Positions 15,823 to 23,637 are shown, counted from the stretch's first letter. The stretch is DNA of 31,106 bases from Ruminococcus sp. (GCA_017480485.1 JAFVAN010000018.1:1-31106), one strand, 5' to 3'. Numbers and translations are program-made. Notes: generated by a model not told the origin, from the letters alone.

Positions 15823-16643
15823 AGTCTTATCCTCCTTGCAGTCATAAACGCAAACAGACCGTAGGCCCCCGCCGCCAGCCCCGCCGCCCCAAGAACAAGC
15901 ACCCAGGGGCTAAGGCCCGTGGCCTCGCGGAACTGGGGGAAGCCGTGGGCGTAAAAGGGGATGTACAAAAGCTCCGCCCGGGGGTCGGGCTCTGTGACCT
16001 CGCCCCGGGTCAGAGCCGCCAGCAGCCGCAGCTGATAGGTGGAATAGAGGCTGTCAAGGATATATATCACCAGAGACATCCCGCTGGTGATGACAAAGGT
16101 GTCCATAAAGGCCGAGCAGAGGGCGATGCAGACACAGCCCGCCACAAGGGCATAGGCGCAGTAGGAAATATAGAGCCTGGCTATCTCTCCCAGGGGCACC
16201 GCCGAAGCCGCACCCCCGCAGCAGACAAGGCACAGCACCGTTACCGCCCCAAGAGACACAAGCATCGTCAGAGCACTGTAAAGGCCCATGGCGGCAAAGT
16301 GAGAAAGGGTGAAGCTCCTTCGGGACATTCGGGAGCAGGACAGGTAAAAGCCGCAGCTTTTGAATTCGCTGCAGTAGGCCCCCGCATAGGGCATCGCCCC
16401 GAAAACAGGGAACAGCGTTATCAGCCACACGGACATACTCTCATAGGAGGACAGCACGTTGTATAGCAGCACCCCCGCATCACTGTTGTAGGGCGGCACG
16501 AACAGACAGGCTGCAAGCGCCCTGTTCTGGTCAGGCTCGGCGCCGTAGATGCCCACAGAGCCCAGCAGCAGCGCCGTGCACGCCCCACACCCGAACAGGA
16601 AGGAATATACAGGCACCCGCCTCAGGCAGGATATTATCTTCAT
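15819..16643 (-). CDS. ABC-2-like polytopic membrane protein
   Basis: A 274-aa protein with an N-terminal TM helix, an extracytoplasmic loop and about five further TM helices. The segment ITLFPVFGAMPYAGAYCSEFKSCGF has the look of the coupling region of ABC-2 permeases, where a short cytoplasmic helix follows the second TM helix. It is unusually rich in cysteine in and near the membrane segments. The gene overlaps its neighbours at both ends by 4 nt (ATGA-type), tying it to the lipoprotein upstream and the second membrane protein downstream. No ATPase is adjacent; the nearest is at 2937-3599. Confidence 0.68.
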   Translation of the reverse strand: MKIISCLRRVPVYSFLFGCGACTALLLGSVGIYGAEPDQNRALAACLFVPPYNSDAGVLLYNVLSSYESMSVWLITLFPVFGAMPYAGAYCSEFKSCGFYLSCSRMSRRSFTLSHFAAMGLYSALTMLVSLGAVTVLCLVCCGGAASAVPLGEIARLYISYCAYALVAGCVCIALCSAFMDTFVITSGMSLVIYILDSLYSTYQLRLLAALTRGEVTEPDPRAELLYIPFYAHGFPQFREATGLSPWVLVLGAAGLAAGAYGLFAFMTARRIRL

Positions 16644-17938
16644 ATTATCCTCTCTATCCTCAGCTCGCCGCTTAGGGCGTCGATGATGTATACTGTTCCG
16701 CAGTTCGTCTGCGTGCCGCTGCCGGAGCAGGTCTCAAAGACCCAGCAGGGCCGGGCCTCAAGGGTGTAGCTGCCGTAGCGGCATATGGCCTCGGGAGATA
16801 TCTGCACCAGGGACCGGTCCTCCTCCGGCAGGCTGTCGCGGAAGGCCCTGGCGTCTCTCTCGTAGTCCGAGTCCGTAAAGACAGGAACGTATTTCAGGGT
16901 ACACCTCCGGATGTCGTAGGCCGTGCCCTGGGCCAGGACGTAGGAAAGTATCTCAACGGCGGAGCCAAGGGTGACATACTCGCTGTTCTCCCTTTCCTCC
17001 GTTATCTTAAGGGGATAGTGATGCTCAAGCTCCTCTATCCTCCCGCTGCCCGTCACCCAGAGATATATGATGCCGTTCAAGATCGGGTGCTCCGGCCTGT
17101 CAAGATCAAAGAGATAGCCATAGCTGCTGTCGAACAGGCTGCCGCGGCTGTCCCTGCGGCAGAGGACGATATACATCCCGAATCTGTCGTCCTCTATCCT
17201 CCTGGCGTCGATGTAATCCGCCTGATAGGTGAACTGCGAAAGCTCGGCCTTTGAGAAACAGCTGTTTGCAAAGCCCTCTGCCATCTCCGCCGCCTCTGCA
17301 ACAGTCATAGCGCTCCCGTCGTACAGGGTGTAGCTGTCGTCAGTGGCCTTCAGGTCAGTGTAATAGCGGCCTTCGGCGCTGTAGGTCTGGGGCGGCATGG
17401 TGTCGGGAGAGGCGAAGCTTGAAAACAGCGTGGTTATGCCCCCGTCCACCGAGATAAGCTCGTAGTTGTAATAGATGCCGCTGTCGCTTATCTTTATGCT
17501 GTCCTTATCCTTGTAAAGCACCTTTGCGGGAAGCTCCGGGCCGTAGGTGAAGGTGCGCTCTCTGCTGCTCCGCCAGCTGTCGATATCGCCGCCCAGCTCC
17601 ACCTTATAGCCGCCCTGCAGCGAAAGCTCGTCACATTCCGTCAGGGCCGCGAACAGCTCCTCCTGTCCCGCACTGTCAAGCTCCAGGGTGTAGGTGGGCA
17701 TGGCCTCGCTCTCGGGCAGAATGATGCTTTCTATCTTAACATTAGTGCCGTTGGTCTGGGACAGCTCTCTTGCCTCCTCCAGCACCTCCTCAAAGGAGGC
17801 CTTTCTGATATCTGCCTTCTCCACGGCCTCTGCCGCGTCGTAGATGCTTATCTCTTCCCGGACCTCCTCCGGCGCCTCGGCGCAGGCCGCGAGCATCGTC
17901 GCGCAGACCGCCAGTATCAGTATTTTACCTGTTGTCAA
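16640..17938 (-). CDS. Exported lipoprotein (lipoprotein 2), TTG start
   Basis: The best start is a TTG at 17938 with GAGGTG 7 nt upstream, giving a 432-aa protein; a GTG at 17953 is possible but poorly spaced. The signal peptide ends in the lipobox LAAC followed by AEAPEEV. The mature protein is acidic and has no membrane segment. The C-terminus (RPCWVFETC... VYIIDALSGELRIERII) carries the terminal strand and IDA.SGEL pattern shared with the other lipoproteins of this operon. It overlaps the 3' end of the preceding lipoprotein gene by 14 nt and the following membrane protein gene by 4 nt, showing tight translational coupling. Ligand unknown. Confidence 0.82.
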   Translation of the reverse strand: MTTGKILILAVCATMLAACAEAPEEVREEISIYDAAEAVEKADIRKASFEEVLEEARELSQTNGTNVKIESIILPESEAMPTYTLELDSAGQEELFAALTECDELSLQGGYKVELGGDIDSWRSSRERTFTYGPELPAKVLYKDKDSIKISDSGIYYNYELISVDGGITTLFSSFASPDTMPPQTYSAEGRYYTDLKATDDSYTLYDGSAMTVAEAAEMAEGFANSCFSKAELSQFTYQADYIDARRIEDDRFGMYIVLCRRDSRGSLFDSSYGYLFDLDRPEHPILNGIIYLWVTGSGRIEELEHHYPLKITEERENSEYVTLGSAVEILSYVLAQGTAYDIRRCTLKYVPVFTDSDYERDARAFRDSLPEEDRSLVQISPEAICRYGSYTLEARPCWVFETCSGSGTQTNCGTVYIIDALSGELRIERII

Positions 17939-18995
17939 TATAATACACCTCACTGCCGTCGGGGCTCACAAGGCCGCAGCACTCGCTGACCCTTTCAAGC
18001 CCGAACCATACCACCCAGTAGGGCCTGAGCTCGAGCTCTGCCCCGGGGATGCTGTCCTTGTACATTTCATCCTCCCTGACCTCAAGATAGCAGAGCTCCA
18101 TGCCCTTGACCTCGAGATCGAGCCCCGCCGTCAGCTGCCCGCTGAGCAATTTCAGGGCAGAGGCGGGGGTCACGATGCTGTCGTAGGTCTTAATGGTCTC
18201 CACGTCCTCCAGAAAGCGTTCGTTCACATAACCGAGCACCGAGCCTTCCTTGTCAGTATAGGCAAAACCGCCGTCATAGCCGTAGAGCCCAAGGCGGTCC
18301 CCGGTGTTGCCGTTCTGCGTCTCGCCGACAAATAGGGGGGTGTCCTTGTAGGTGGTCGCAAGCCTTGTGTATACAATGCCCTGCTCGCTGTATACCTCGC
18401 AGCACAGTGGAACGGGGAGGTCCCGCCTGCCTGTTGCCGCCTTTAGCCGCGCAGTCATGTCGGCAACAGCTTCAAGGGCCTTTTTTGCGGCGGGGTCATC
18501 GGGAGACGATGCTGCATAAATGCTCTCGTGAGGCAGCGGTGCGCCGACCTCGTCCTGTGTCAACGGGAACTCCGGCACGGTCTGGAAAACAAAGAAGCCG
18601 TTCTCTCCCATGTCAAGCCGCAGACCGCTCTCCTCGTCATAGAACGTTGGTCCCACGGGAGAAAACTGCTGGTCCAGCGTTACCTTCTCGGGGGAGTAGA
18701 GCCCCTCGGGCAGGAACTCATCATAGATGGCCTGCTGGCTGTCGTTGAAGTCCGTGATACTCCTGACCCTGTACTCTCCCAGCTCCTCGGGAAAGACAAC
18801 GGAGAGGCCCTGCGAAAAAGTCATATTCTCAAGGCTCAGGGCTGCGGCCTCTGCACTGTATTTTTCCGGGTCTGCCCGCAGCTCCGAGAGGGCAGCGATC
18901 TCTGTGGCGTGGCTGCTTTCGCTGCCGCTGCTGTCGCCTCCGGCGCAGGCCGCCAGCACCAGCGTCGCGAGGACAAGGCATATAGTCCGTCTCAT
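17925..18995 (-). CDS. Exported lipoprotein (lipoprotein 1)
   Basis: A 356-aa protein with signal peptide MRRTICLVLATLVLAACAGG (lipobox LAAC, C17) and a Ser/Gly-rich linker after the cysteine. The mature part includes LRPYWVVWFGLERVSECCGLVSPDGSEVYYI at the end, closely matching the LEPYWVIWF....CFAAVDARSGEVEFV end of lipoprotein 4. These two are therefore the closest pair in the operon. The ATG follows AAGGAGG. It is the first gene after the anti-sigma-like gene and is preceded by a terminator-like hairpin at 19027-19060. Confidence 0.84.
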   Translation of the reverse strand: MRRTICLVLATLVLAACAGGDSSGSESSHATEIAALSELRADPEKYSAEAAALSLENMTFSQGLSVVFPEELGEYRVRSITDFNDSQQAIYDEFLPEGLYSPEKVTLDQQFSPVGPTFYDEESGLRLDMGENGFFVFQTVPEFPLTQDEVGAPLPHESIYAASSPDDPAAKKALEAVADMTARLKAATGRRDLPVPLCCEVYSEQGIVYTRLATTYKDTPLFVGETQNGNTGDRLGLYGYDGGFAYTDKEGSVLGYVNERFLEDVETIKTYDSIVTPASALKLLSGQLTAGLDLEVKGMELCYLEVREDEMYKDSIPGAELELRPYWVVWFGLERVSECCGLVSPDGSEVYYIDNR

Positions 18996-19026
18996 GCTTC
19001 ATACCTCCTTTATAATACTCAATAGG

Positions 19027-19060
19027 AAAAGGGCGCAGAGCTTGGCTCTCTGCACCCCTT
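19027..19060 (-). terminator. Terminator-like hairpin between anti-sigma 2 and the lipoprotein operon
   Basis: On the minus strand GGGGTGCAGAG pairs with CTCTGCGCCC across a short loop and runs into TTTTCC. It lies about 40 nt after the anti-sigma-like stop codon and could act as an attenuator giving less lipoprotein mRNA than sigma/anti-sigma mRNA. Confidence 0.65.
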
Positions 19061-19097
19061 ATGACAATTTTCGGCTTTGATTTGTGAGAAGCCTCGG

Positions 19098-19799
19098 TCA
19101 TTCTTCCTTTAATTTCACTGTTTTGCACAAATCTATGGCTTCGTCTTTGTTGAAATCGCCCGAGAGCAGGAAGACGTAATCTCCGTTGTACCAGACTATG
19201 CCCGTGTAGGACGAGTCGGGCTCGGTCATCAGGTAATACTGTATGCCGTCAACGATGAAATATTCGCATTCCGTTTCCTCGGTGATGATGGCGTCCCTGT
19301 AGATAGCGGGGATGTATTGGGCGAAGAAGATGATGCCGGTCTCGGTCTCGGTCTCGCTCTTTTTCTTGGTCCAGATCTCGTGAGTATAGAGATTGCAGGT
19401 CTCTGTCCCCTCGCAGATATAGCCCTCGGGGGCGCCCGTGAAGGTGTAGACCTCCTCGATCTTCTTCTTCTTTGGGTCATCTGCGGTGGAGAGGTCAAAG
19501 GAGATGGCGCGGCCCTTGTCGGTGTTGTGGACGACGTAATTCCAAAGAGGCATACGGCCCATGCCAAGGCAGAAGCCCGCCGCAAAGATCACGGCGATAA
19601 ACAGCCCTATCCGCACCCGATGCCAGAGCTTCGGGCGGCGGGAAACGGAGATGCAGCGGCTCAGCCCCGCCTGCCGCATAGAGCTCTCAAAGCGGTCGGA
19701 AAAGTGATAGTCGTCGGGTATCTCGGGGCAGTCCGAGGCAAGGGCAAGCCTGCTCTCGCAGGCCTGTGAAAGGGCGCGGCGAAATTCGTTATCCTTCAT
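19098..19799 (-). CDS. DUF4367-type anti-sigma-like membrane protein, partner of ECF sigma 2
   Basis: A 233-aa protein with a hydrophilic N-terminus (1-58), a basic stretch (SRRPKLWHRVR), one TM helix at about 63-83 (IGLFIAVIFAAGFCLGMG), and an outer domain ending in WYNGDYVFLLSGDFNKDEAIDLCKTV. This ending matches the DUF4367 end of the first anti-sigma-like protein (WDNGDYILAMTSPVSKDELLRCARSV). The start codon overlaps the sigma stop codon (ATGA). It probably binds sigma 2 at the membrane and releases it on a signal. No zinc-binding HxxxCxxC motif is present. The outer domain has a charged low-complexity stretch (KKKSETETET). Confidence 0.82.
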   Translation of the reverse strand: MKDNEFRRALSQACESRLALASDCPEIPDDYHFSDRFESSMRQAGLSRCISVSRRPKLWHRVRIGLFIAVIFAAGFCLGMGRMPLWNYVVHNTDKGRAISFDLSTADDPKKKKIEEVYTFTGAPEGYICEGTETCNLYTHEIWTKKKSETETETGIIFFAQYIPAIYRDAIITEETECEYFIVDGIQYYLMTEPDSSYTGIVWYNGDYVFLLSGDFNKDEAIDLCKTVKLKEE

Positions 19800-20314
19800 T
19801 GCTCTCCCTCCTCAAGCAGAGCGCGCAGCTTGTTCTTGGCGTAGCGCAGCCTCTGGCGGGCGGCGGCCTCGGTGACCCCCAGAGCGGCGGCTATCTCACC
19901 GTAGCCCAGCTCCAAGTCAAAGCGGAGGTAGAGTATCTCCCTGTCGGTGTCCGAGAGCCGCCCTATGCAGCTTTCAAGCCGCTCGAAGTCCGCCTCGGGC
20001 AGGTCGCCGTAGTCGCGCTCGTCGTCGTAGTTTGTGATGTCGATAAGCTTCTCCCGCCTTAGCATATTGAGAGAAGTGTTCCTGACTGTTATAACAAAAT
20101 AGGCCTGCAATTTGTGAGAAGGCAAATTGTGAATTTTTTGAAAACATTCCGCAAGCTTCAGAAAGCTCTCGGAAAGGGCGTCCTCCGCAAGGGCCTCGTC
20201 CCGCAGGATATTGAAGGCCGTGCGCATCCCCCGAAGGCGGTTGGCGCGGTAAAATTTTTCAAACTCCTCCCGCAGCGGCAGGCTGTCGATGAGCTCCATG
20301 CAGGCAGAAAGCAT
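19796..20314 (-). CDS. ECF-type RNA polymerase sigma factor 2
   Basis: A 172-aa protein with region 2 (EFEKFYRANRLRGMRTAFNI, EALAEDALSESFLKLAECF) and region 4 HTH (LSDTDREILYLRFDLELGYGEIAAALGVTEAAARQRLRYAKNKLRALL). The ATG is preceded by GGAGGTG. A consensus sigmaA promoter lies upstream at 20351-20380. Stop and start overlap with the DUF4367 gene. It is clearly similar in type to sigma 1 but the sequences have diverged, so this is not a recent duplication. It heads an operon of four lipoproteins and two membrane proteins. Confidence 0.93.
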   Translation of the reverse strand: MLSACMELIDSLPLREEFEKFYRANRLRGMRTAFNILRDEALAEDALSESFLKLAECFQKIHNLPSHKLQAYFVITVRNTSLNMLRREKLIDITNYDDERDYGDLPEADFERLESCIGRLSDTDREILYLRFDLELGYGEIAAALGVTEAAARQRLRYAKNKLRALLEEGEQ

Positions 20315-20350
20315 AGCTGCACCTCCGATAGTTTATGATAGATCGTGATA

Positions 20351-20380
20351 AGTATAGCACAGGGGGCGGAGGGTTGTCAA
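20351..20380 (-). promoter_or_regulatory. sigmaA-type promoter of the sigma 2 operon
   Basis: On the minus strand TTGACA (20380-20375), 18 nt spacer, TATACT (20356-20351). It is back to back with the aroE promoter, the two -35 boxes lying only 13 nt apart. Confidence 0.8.
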
Positions 20381-20393
20381 TGCCGTTTTTCTC

Positions 20394-20422
20394 TTGACAC
20401 CTGCCCTCTCAGATAGTATAAT
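20394..20422 (+). promoter_or_regulatory. sigmaA promoter of the aroE operon
   Basis: TTGACA (20394-20399), 17 nt spacer, TATAAT (20417-20422): a perfect consensus. The aroE start follows at 20474 with AAAGGAG before it. Confidence 0.9.
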
Positions 20423-20473
20423 TATAACAGCACAGGGCGCCGCGGCGCCGAACGGAGACCAAAGGAGAACATT

Positions 20474-21301
20474 ATGAAGCACTACACCCTGATCGGCGAG
20501 AAGCTGGGGCACTCCCTCTCGCCGCAGATACACGAAAGGCTCTTTGCCCTGCGGGGGCGGGAGGCTGTTTACGACCTCACGGAGATACCCCGCAGCGACA
20601 CCGCCCGGGAGTTCCCGAAGCTTAGGGAAACGGGAGGCTTCAACATAACCATCCCCTACAAGACGGATATAATGCCCTATCTGGACGGCCTTGACCGCAG
20701 CGCCCAGCTCTACGGCGCCGTAAACTGCGTGCAGGTGCGGGACGGCCTCCTGACGGGCTACAACACGGACTGCGACGGCTTTCTGCTCTCGGTAAAGGAG
20801 CTGGGGGCAAAACTTTCGGGCAGGGTGCTGCTGGTGGGCTGCGGCGGCGTAGGAAGAATGATAGCCATTGCGGCGGCCCTTGAGGGCGCAGAGCTGACCA
20901 TCCAGGTCATCGAGTCCGACCTGCCTCTTGCGGAAAAGACAGCCGCCGAGATACTCACCCACAGGCCCGAGGCCAAGGTCACCATCGTCACGGCGGAGCA
21001 GCCCCATGCGGAGCATTACGATCTGCTGGTGAACGCCACCCCCGTGGGGATGTTCCCGAAGGTGGACGCCTGCCCCGTGGCGGATGAGCTCATCGAAAGG
21101 TCTGCGGCGGTGTTCGACGTTATCTACAACCCGCTGGAAACACAGCTGCTGAAAAAGGCCGCAGCCCTTGGCAAGCCCTGCGAGAACGGCCTTGCCATGC
21201 TGGTGTGGCAGGCGGTCTCCGCCCACCGCATCTGGGACGGGGACGAGTACACCTCCCAAGAGGTCCGCGGGATAATAGACGAGATGGAAAAACTGCTTTA
21301 A
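20474..21301 (+). CDS. aroE: Shikimate dehydrogenase
   Basis: Catalyses NADPH-dependent reduction of 3-dehydroshikimate to shikimate in the aromatic amino acid pathway. The 275-aa product is full length. Visible motifs: substrate-binding SLSP (14-17), NITIPYK with the catalytic lysine K63, NTD with the catalytic aspartate D99, the Rossmann loop GCGGVG (122-127), NATPVGM, and the C-terminal NGLAMLVWQA with the conserved glutamine. It is the first gene of a three-gene plus-strand operon; the next gene starts 12 nt after its stop. No other shikimate pathway genes are in the window. Confidence 0.96.
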   Translation: MKHYTLIGEKLGHSLSPQIHERLFALRGREAVYDLTEIPRSDTAREFPKLRETGGFNITIPYKTDIMPYLDGLDRSAQLYGAVNCVQVRDGLLTGYNTDCDGFLLSVKELGAKLSGRVLLVGCGGVGRMIAIAAALEGAELTIQVIESDLPLAEKTAAEILTHRPEAKVTIVTAEQPHAEHYDLLVNATPVGMFPKVDACPVADELIERSAAVFDVIYNPLETQLLKKAAALGKPCENGLAMLVWQAVSAHRIWDGDEYTSQEVRGIIDEMEKLL

Positions 21302-21313
21302 GGAGTGAGGACA

Positions 21314-21988
21314 ATGACACCGCAGATCACAGAAAAGACATTTTACAAGCAGCTTTCGGGCAGCGCAGCGGGAGCCATCACCGCCGTCTGCATTGGCAGC
21401 GCCATAGTGGGATTTTGCGCGGGCTTCTGCGGCACCCAGCTGGGCTGGGACAACCTGCTGACTATCATTCTGCTGGCGCTCCTTGGGCTCTGCGGCCTGC
21501 TGCTGATATGGTTCATTTTCAAAATAGTTCGGATGAAGAGCCACCGTGTTTTCAAGCGCTACGGCTCGGCGGCGCAGCTTGCCGCAAGGATAAACGAGGG
21601 CCTTAAGGACCCCCGCTATTTTGCCAGAGGCTTCTTCGATAACGCTCCCTTTGCCACCCTGCTCACCGATGACTTCATCGTCTCGGGCATCGAGCTCGTA
21701 AGCTACATGGAGCTCAAGGACCTGCGCCGTGTCCATGCGGGGGCCTTTGCCACGACCCACACCATCGTGGTGGGAGACCCTATCCTTACGGCGGGGTCGC
21801 TGGCCGCCAACCGCATCGGGGACAGATATATGGAATCCAAGGGCATCAACAGCCAGACCCAATTCGATATGCTGATCTTTGAGGACACCGAGGGCAAGGA
21901 GCACAGATACGGCGTTCAACACAAGGATATGGAGGAGGTGCTCTACACCCTTTCGCAGATAGCGCCCCACATACAGTTTGTGCCGTGA
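21314..21988 (+). CDS. Membrane protein of unknown function, two N-terminal TM helices
   Basis: Start at the ATG 8 nt after AAGGAG; an in-frame GTG at 21305 is less well spaced. The 224-aa product has two TM helices at about 15-40 and 47-70, then a soluble domain of about 150 residues (TTHTIVVGDPILTAGS... FDMLIFEDTEGKEHRYGVQHKDMEEVLYTLSQ). The pattern of strands ending in a helix is loosely reminiscent of bacterial PH-like domains, but I do not recognise a family. It is co-transcribed with aroE, which need not imply a metabolic link. Confidence 0.82.
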   Translation: MTPQITEKTFYKQLSGSAAGAITAVCIGSAIVGFCAGFCGTQLGWDNLLTIILLALLGLCGLLLIWFIFKIVRMKSHRVFKRYGSAAQLAARINEGLKDPRYFARGFFDNAPFATLLTDDFIVSGIELVSYMELKDLRRVHAGAFATTHTIVVGDPILTAGSLAANRIGDRYMESKGINSQTQFDMLIFEDTEGKEHRYGVQHKDMEEVLYTLSQIAPHIQFVP

Positions 21989-22014
21989 GCGGCAATAAAA
22001 CAGGAGGAGATAGA

Positions 22015-22632
22015 ATGAAAGTATTGATCATCAACGGAAGCCCGAGGGTGAACGGCAACACCGCTCTCGCCCTTGAGGAGATGGTGAAGGTCTTCGAGGC
22101 CGAGGGAATAGAGGCCGAGGTCTGTCAGATCGGGAACAAGGCCATCAGGGGCTGCATTGCCTGCGGCAGCTGCTACACAAAGGGCAGGTGCGTTTTTGAC
22201 GACGCCGTCAACGAGCTGGCGCCCAAGTTCGAGGCCGCCGACGGCCTTGTGGTGGCATCGCCCGTTTACTACGGCTCTGCTAACGCCACCCTTATCGCCT
22301 GCCTTGACAGGCTGTTCTACAGCAGCCATTTCGACAAGACGATGAAGGTGGGCGCCAGCGTCGTTGTTGCAAGGCGCGGCGGCTGCTCCGCAACCTTCGA
22401 CGAGCTCAACAAATATTTCACCATCAGCAATATGCCCGTGGCCTCGTCCCAGTATTGGAACAGCGCCCATGGCCTCGAAAAGGGTGAGGCACAGCAGGAC
22501 GGCGAGGGCCTTCAGACCATGCGGATGCTGGCCCGTAATATGAGCTTTCTCATGAAGTCCATCGCCCTCGGCAAGGAGCGCTACGGCCTGCCCGAGGCCG
22601 AGCCCAGGGTGTCCACGCATTTTATAAGATAA
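22015..22632 (+). CDS. Flavodoxin-like NAD(P)H-dependent oxidoreductase with Cys motif
   Basis: Start at the ATG after AGGAGGAGATAGA. The 205-aa product begins MKVLIINGSPRVNGNTALAL, the FMN phosphate-binding loop of the NADPH-dependent FMN reductase/flavodoxin family. It carries CIACGSCYTKGRC (45-57), a Cx2Cx2Cx5C pattern similar to that of iron-sulfur flavoproteins, although no extra ferredoxin domain is present. SPVYYGSANATL is the second typical FMN-binding segment. It is a cytoplasmic electron-transfer enzyme; the substrate is unknown. Last gene of the aroE operon, followed by a terminator. Confidence 0.9.
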   Translation: MKVLIINGSPRVNGNTALALEEMVKVFEAEGIEAEVCQIGNKAIRGCIACGSCYTKGRCVFDDAVNELAPKFEAADGLVVASPVYYGSANATLIACLDRLFYSSHFDKTMKVGASVVVARRGGCSATFDELNKYFTISNMPVASSQYWNSAHGLEKGEAQQDGEGLQTMRMLARNMSFLMKSIALGKERYGLPEAEPRVSTHFIR

Positions 22633-22649
22633 GCAACGCCGCAAGGTGC

Positions 22650-22694
22650 AAAAAACGGTACCTCATCCCAGCTCGGGATGAGGTACCGTTTTTC
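22650..22694. terminator. Bidirectional intrinsic terminator
   Basis: Long stem ACGGTACCTCATCCC / GGGATGAGGTACCGT with flanking A- and T-tracts. It lies between the convergent oxidoreductase gene and the metallo-beta-lactamase gene. The core CCTCATCC/GGATGAGG is the same as at 2881-2921. Confidence 0.92.
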
Positions 22695-22696
22695 TA

Positions 22697-23596
22697 TTAG
22701 CTGCCCTCGTATTCCGCTCTCAGGTGGTGGCCGTCGCAGTGGATGATGACGGGGGCGGTGCGGGTAAGGTAGGTGGCGGCGCCCTCGTCCGAGAGCATCC
22801 TGAGGACCTGCGGGTCCTCGGGCTCTGCGTCGGAGCTGGTGATGACAGCGATGCGTGGGGAGGTGCTTTGTATAAAGGCCCCCAGCCGCGACTGGTAGTG
22901 GCCGTGATAGGGTACCTTTAAAAGGTCATAGTGCTCGGTATTGACCGACATGAACTCCGAGAGCCGCGCGTCCTCGGCGTCTCCCGCAAAGAGCATGGAG
23001 CACTCGCCGTATTTAACGGAGGTTATCAGGGAGGAGTTGTTGCTGGGGGAATCGGGGTAGGTGGTGCGCAACGGAGGGAAGATGGTGAACTCCACGCCGC
23101 CCAGCACGACGCTCTGGGGCTCGGCAGGCACCACGGCCTCGATGCCGCTCTGCTCCAGCTGGGCGATATATTTTCGGTACTCGTCGCTGTCCTTGGGGCT
23201 GTTGCTGTGGACCACCTGAGCGACCTCTATCTCCTTTAGCACCTTTGCGGCGCCGCCGACGTGGTCCTTGTCGAAGTGGGTTATCACCAGCATATCAAGC
23301 CTCGGGATGCCGTGGGCCTTCATATAGGAGACTATCTCCTTGCCGAAGCCGCTCTCGCCGCAGTCGATGAGGACGGCGAAGGCGCGGCTGTAGATCAGGT
23401 GGGCGTCGGCCTTTCCTGCCTTGAAGCAATAGACCGTCACATCCTCCCGCTCTCCCGGGGGCGGCGGGGCGGTGCCGTCGCCGGTGACGGTGCCGCCGTC
23501 GTCGGGGCGGCTCTCGGCCTTGTTTATCGAACAGGAGGCCAGCGCCAGCACTGCGGCAGCAAGCATAACAAAAAGCACTCCCAACCATCTGCGCAT
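22697..23596 (-). CDS. Lipoprotein with ComEC-type metallo-beta-lactamase domain
   Basis: Start at the ATG of MRRWLGVLF, 6 nt after GGAGGTG. The 299-aa product has a lipoprotein signal (LASC, C22) and a Pro/Gly/Thr-rich linker. From about residue 52 a metallo-beta-lactamase domain follows with THFDKDHVGG (HxDxDH, 107-112), FAGDAED (203-209) and PYHGH (229-233). It resembles the detached hydrolase domain of ComEC and related secreted nucleases. The usual DVGQGDA-like segment is replaced by FKAGKADA. Predicted to sit on the outer face of the membrane and hydrolyse phosphoesters, perhaps extracellular DNA; this is inferred. The gene is monocistronic. Confidence 0.88.
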   Translation of the reverse strand: MRRWLGVLFVMLAAAVLALASCSINKAESRPDDGGTVTGDGTAPPPPGEREDVTVYCFKAGKADAHLIYSRAFAVLIDCGESGFGKEIVSYMKAHGIPRLDMLVITHFDKDHVGGAAKVLKEIEVAQVVHSNSPKDSDEYRKYIAQLEQSGIEAVVPAEPQSVVLGGVEFTIFPPLRTTYPDSPSNNSSLITSVKYGECSMLFAGDAEDARLSEFMSVNTEHYDLLKVPYHGHYQSRLGAFIQSTSPRIAVITSSDAEPEDPQVLRMLSDEGAATYLTRTAPVIIHCDGHHLRAEYEGS

Positions 23597-23637
23597 GACA
23601 CTCACCTCCAAGCAATAGTCTGACACTCTCTGAGAAA

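Noticed and set aside
20333..21970. Long minus-strand open frame (545 codons) opposite aroE and the next gene
   Set aside because: It is antisense to a clear aroE with all catalytic motifs; its peptide is rich in His, Gly, Arg and Gln without protein-like domains and it has no ribosome binding site. It is a by-product of GC-rich codon use.
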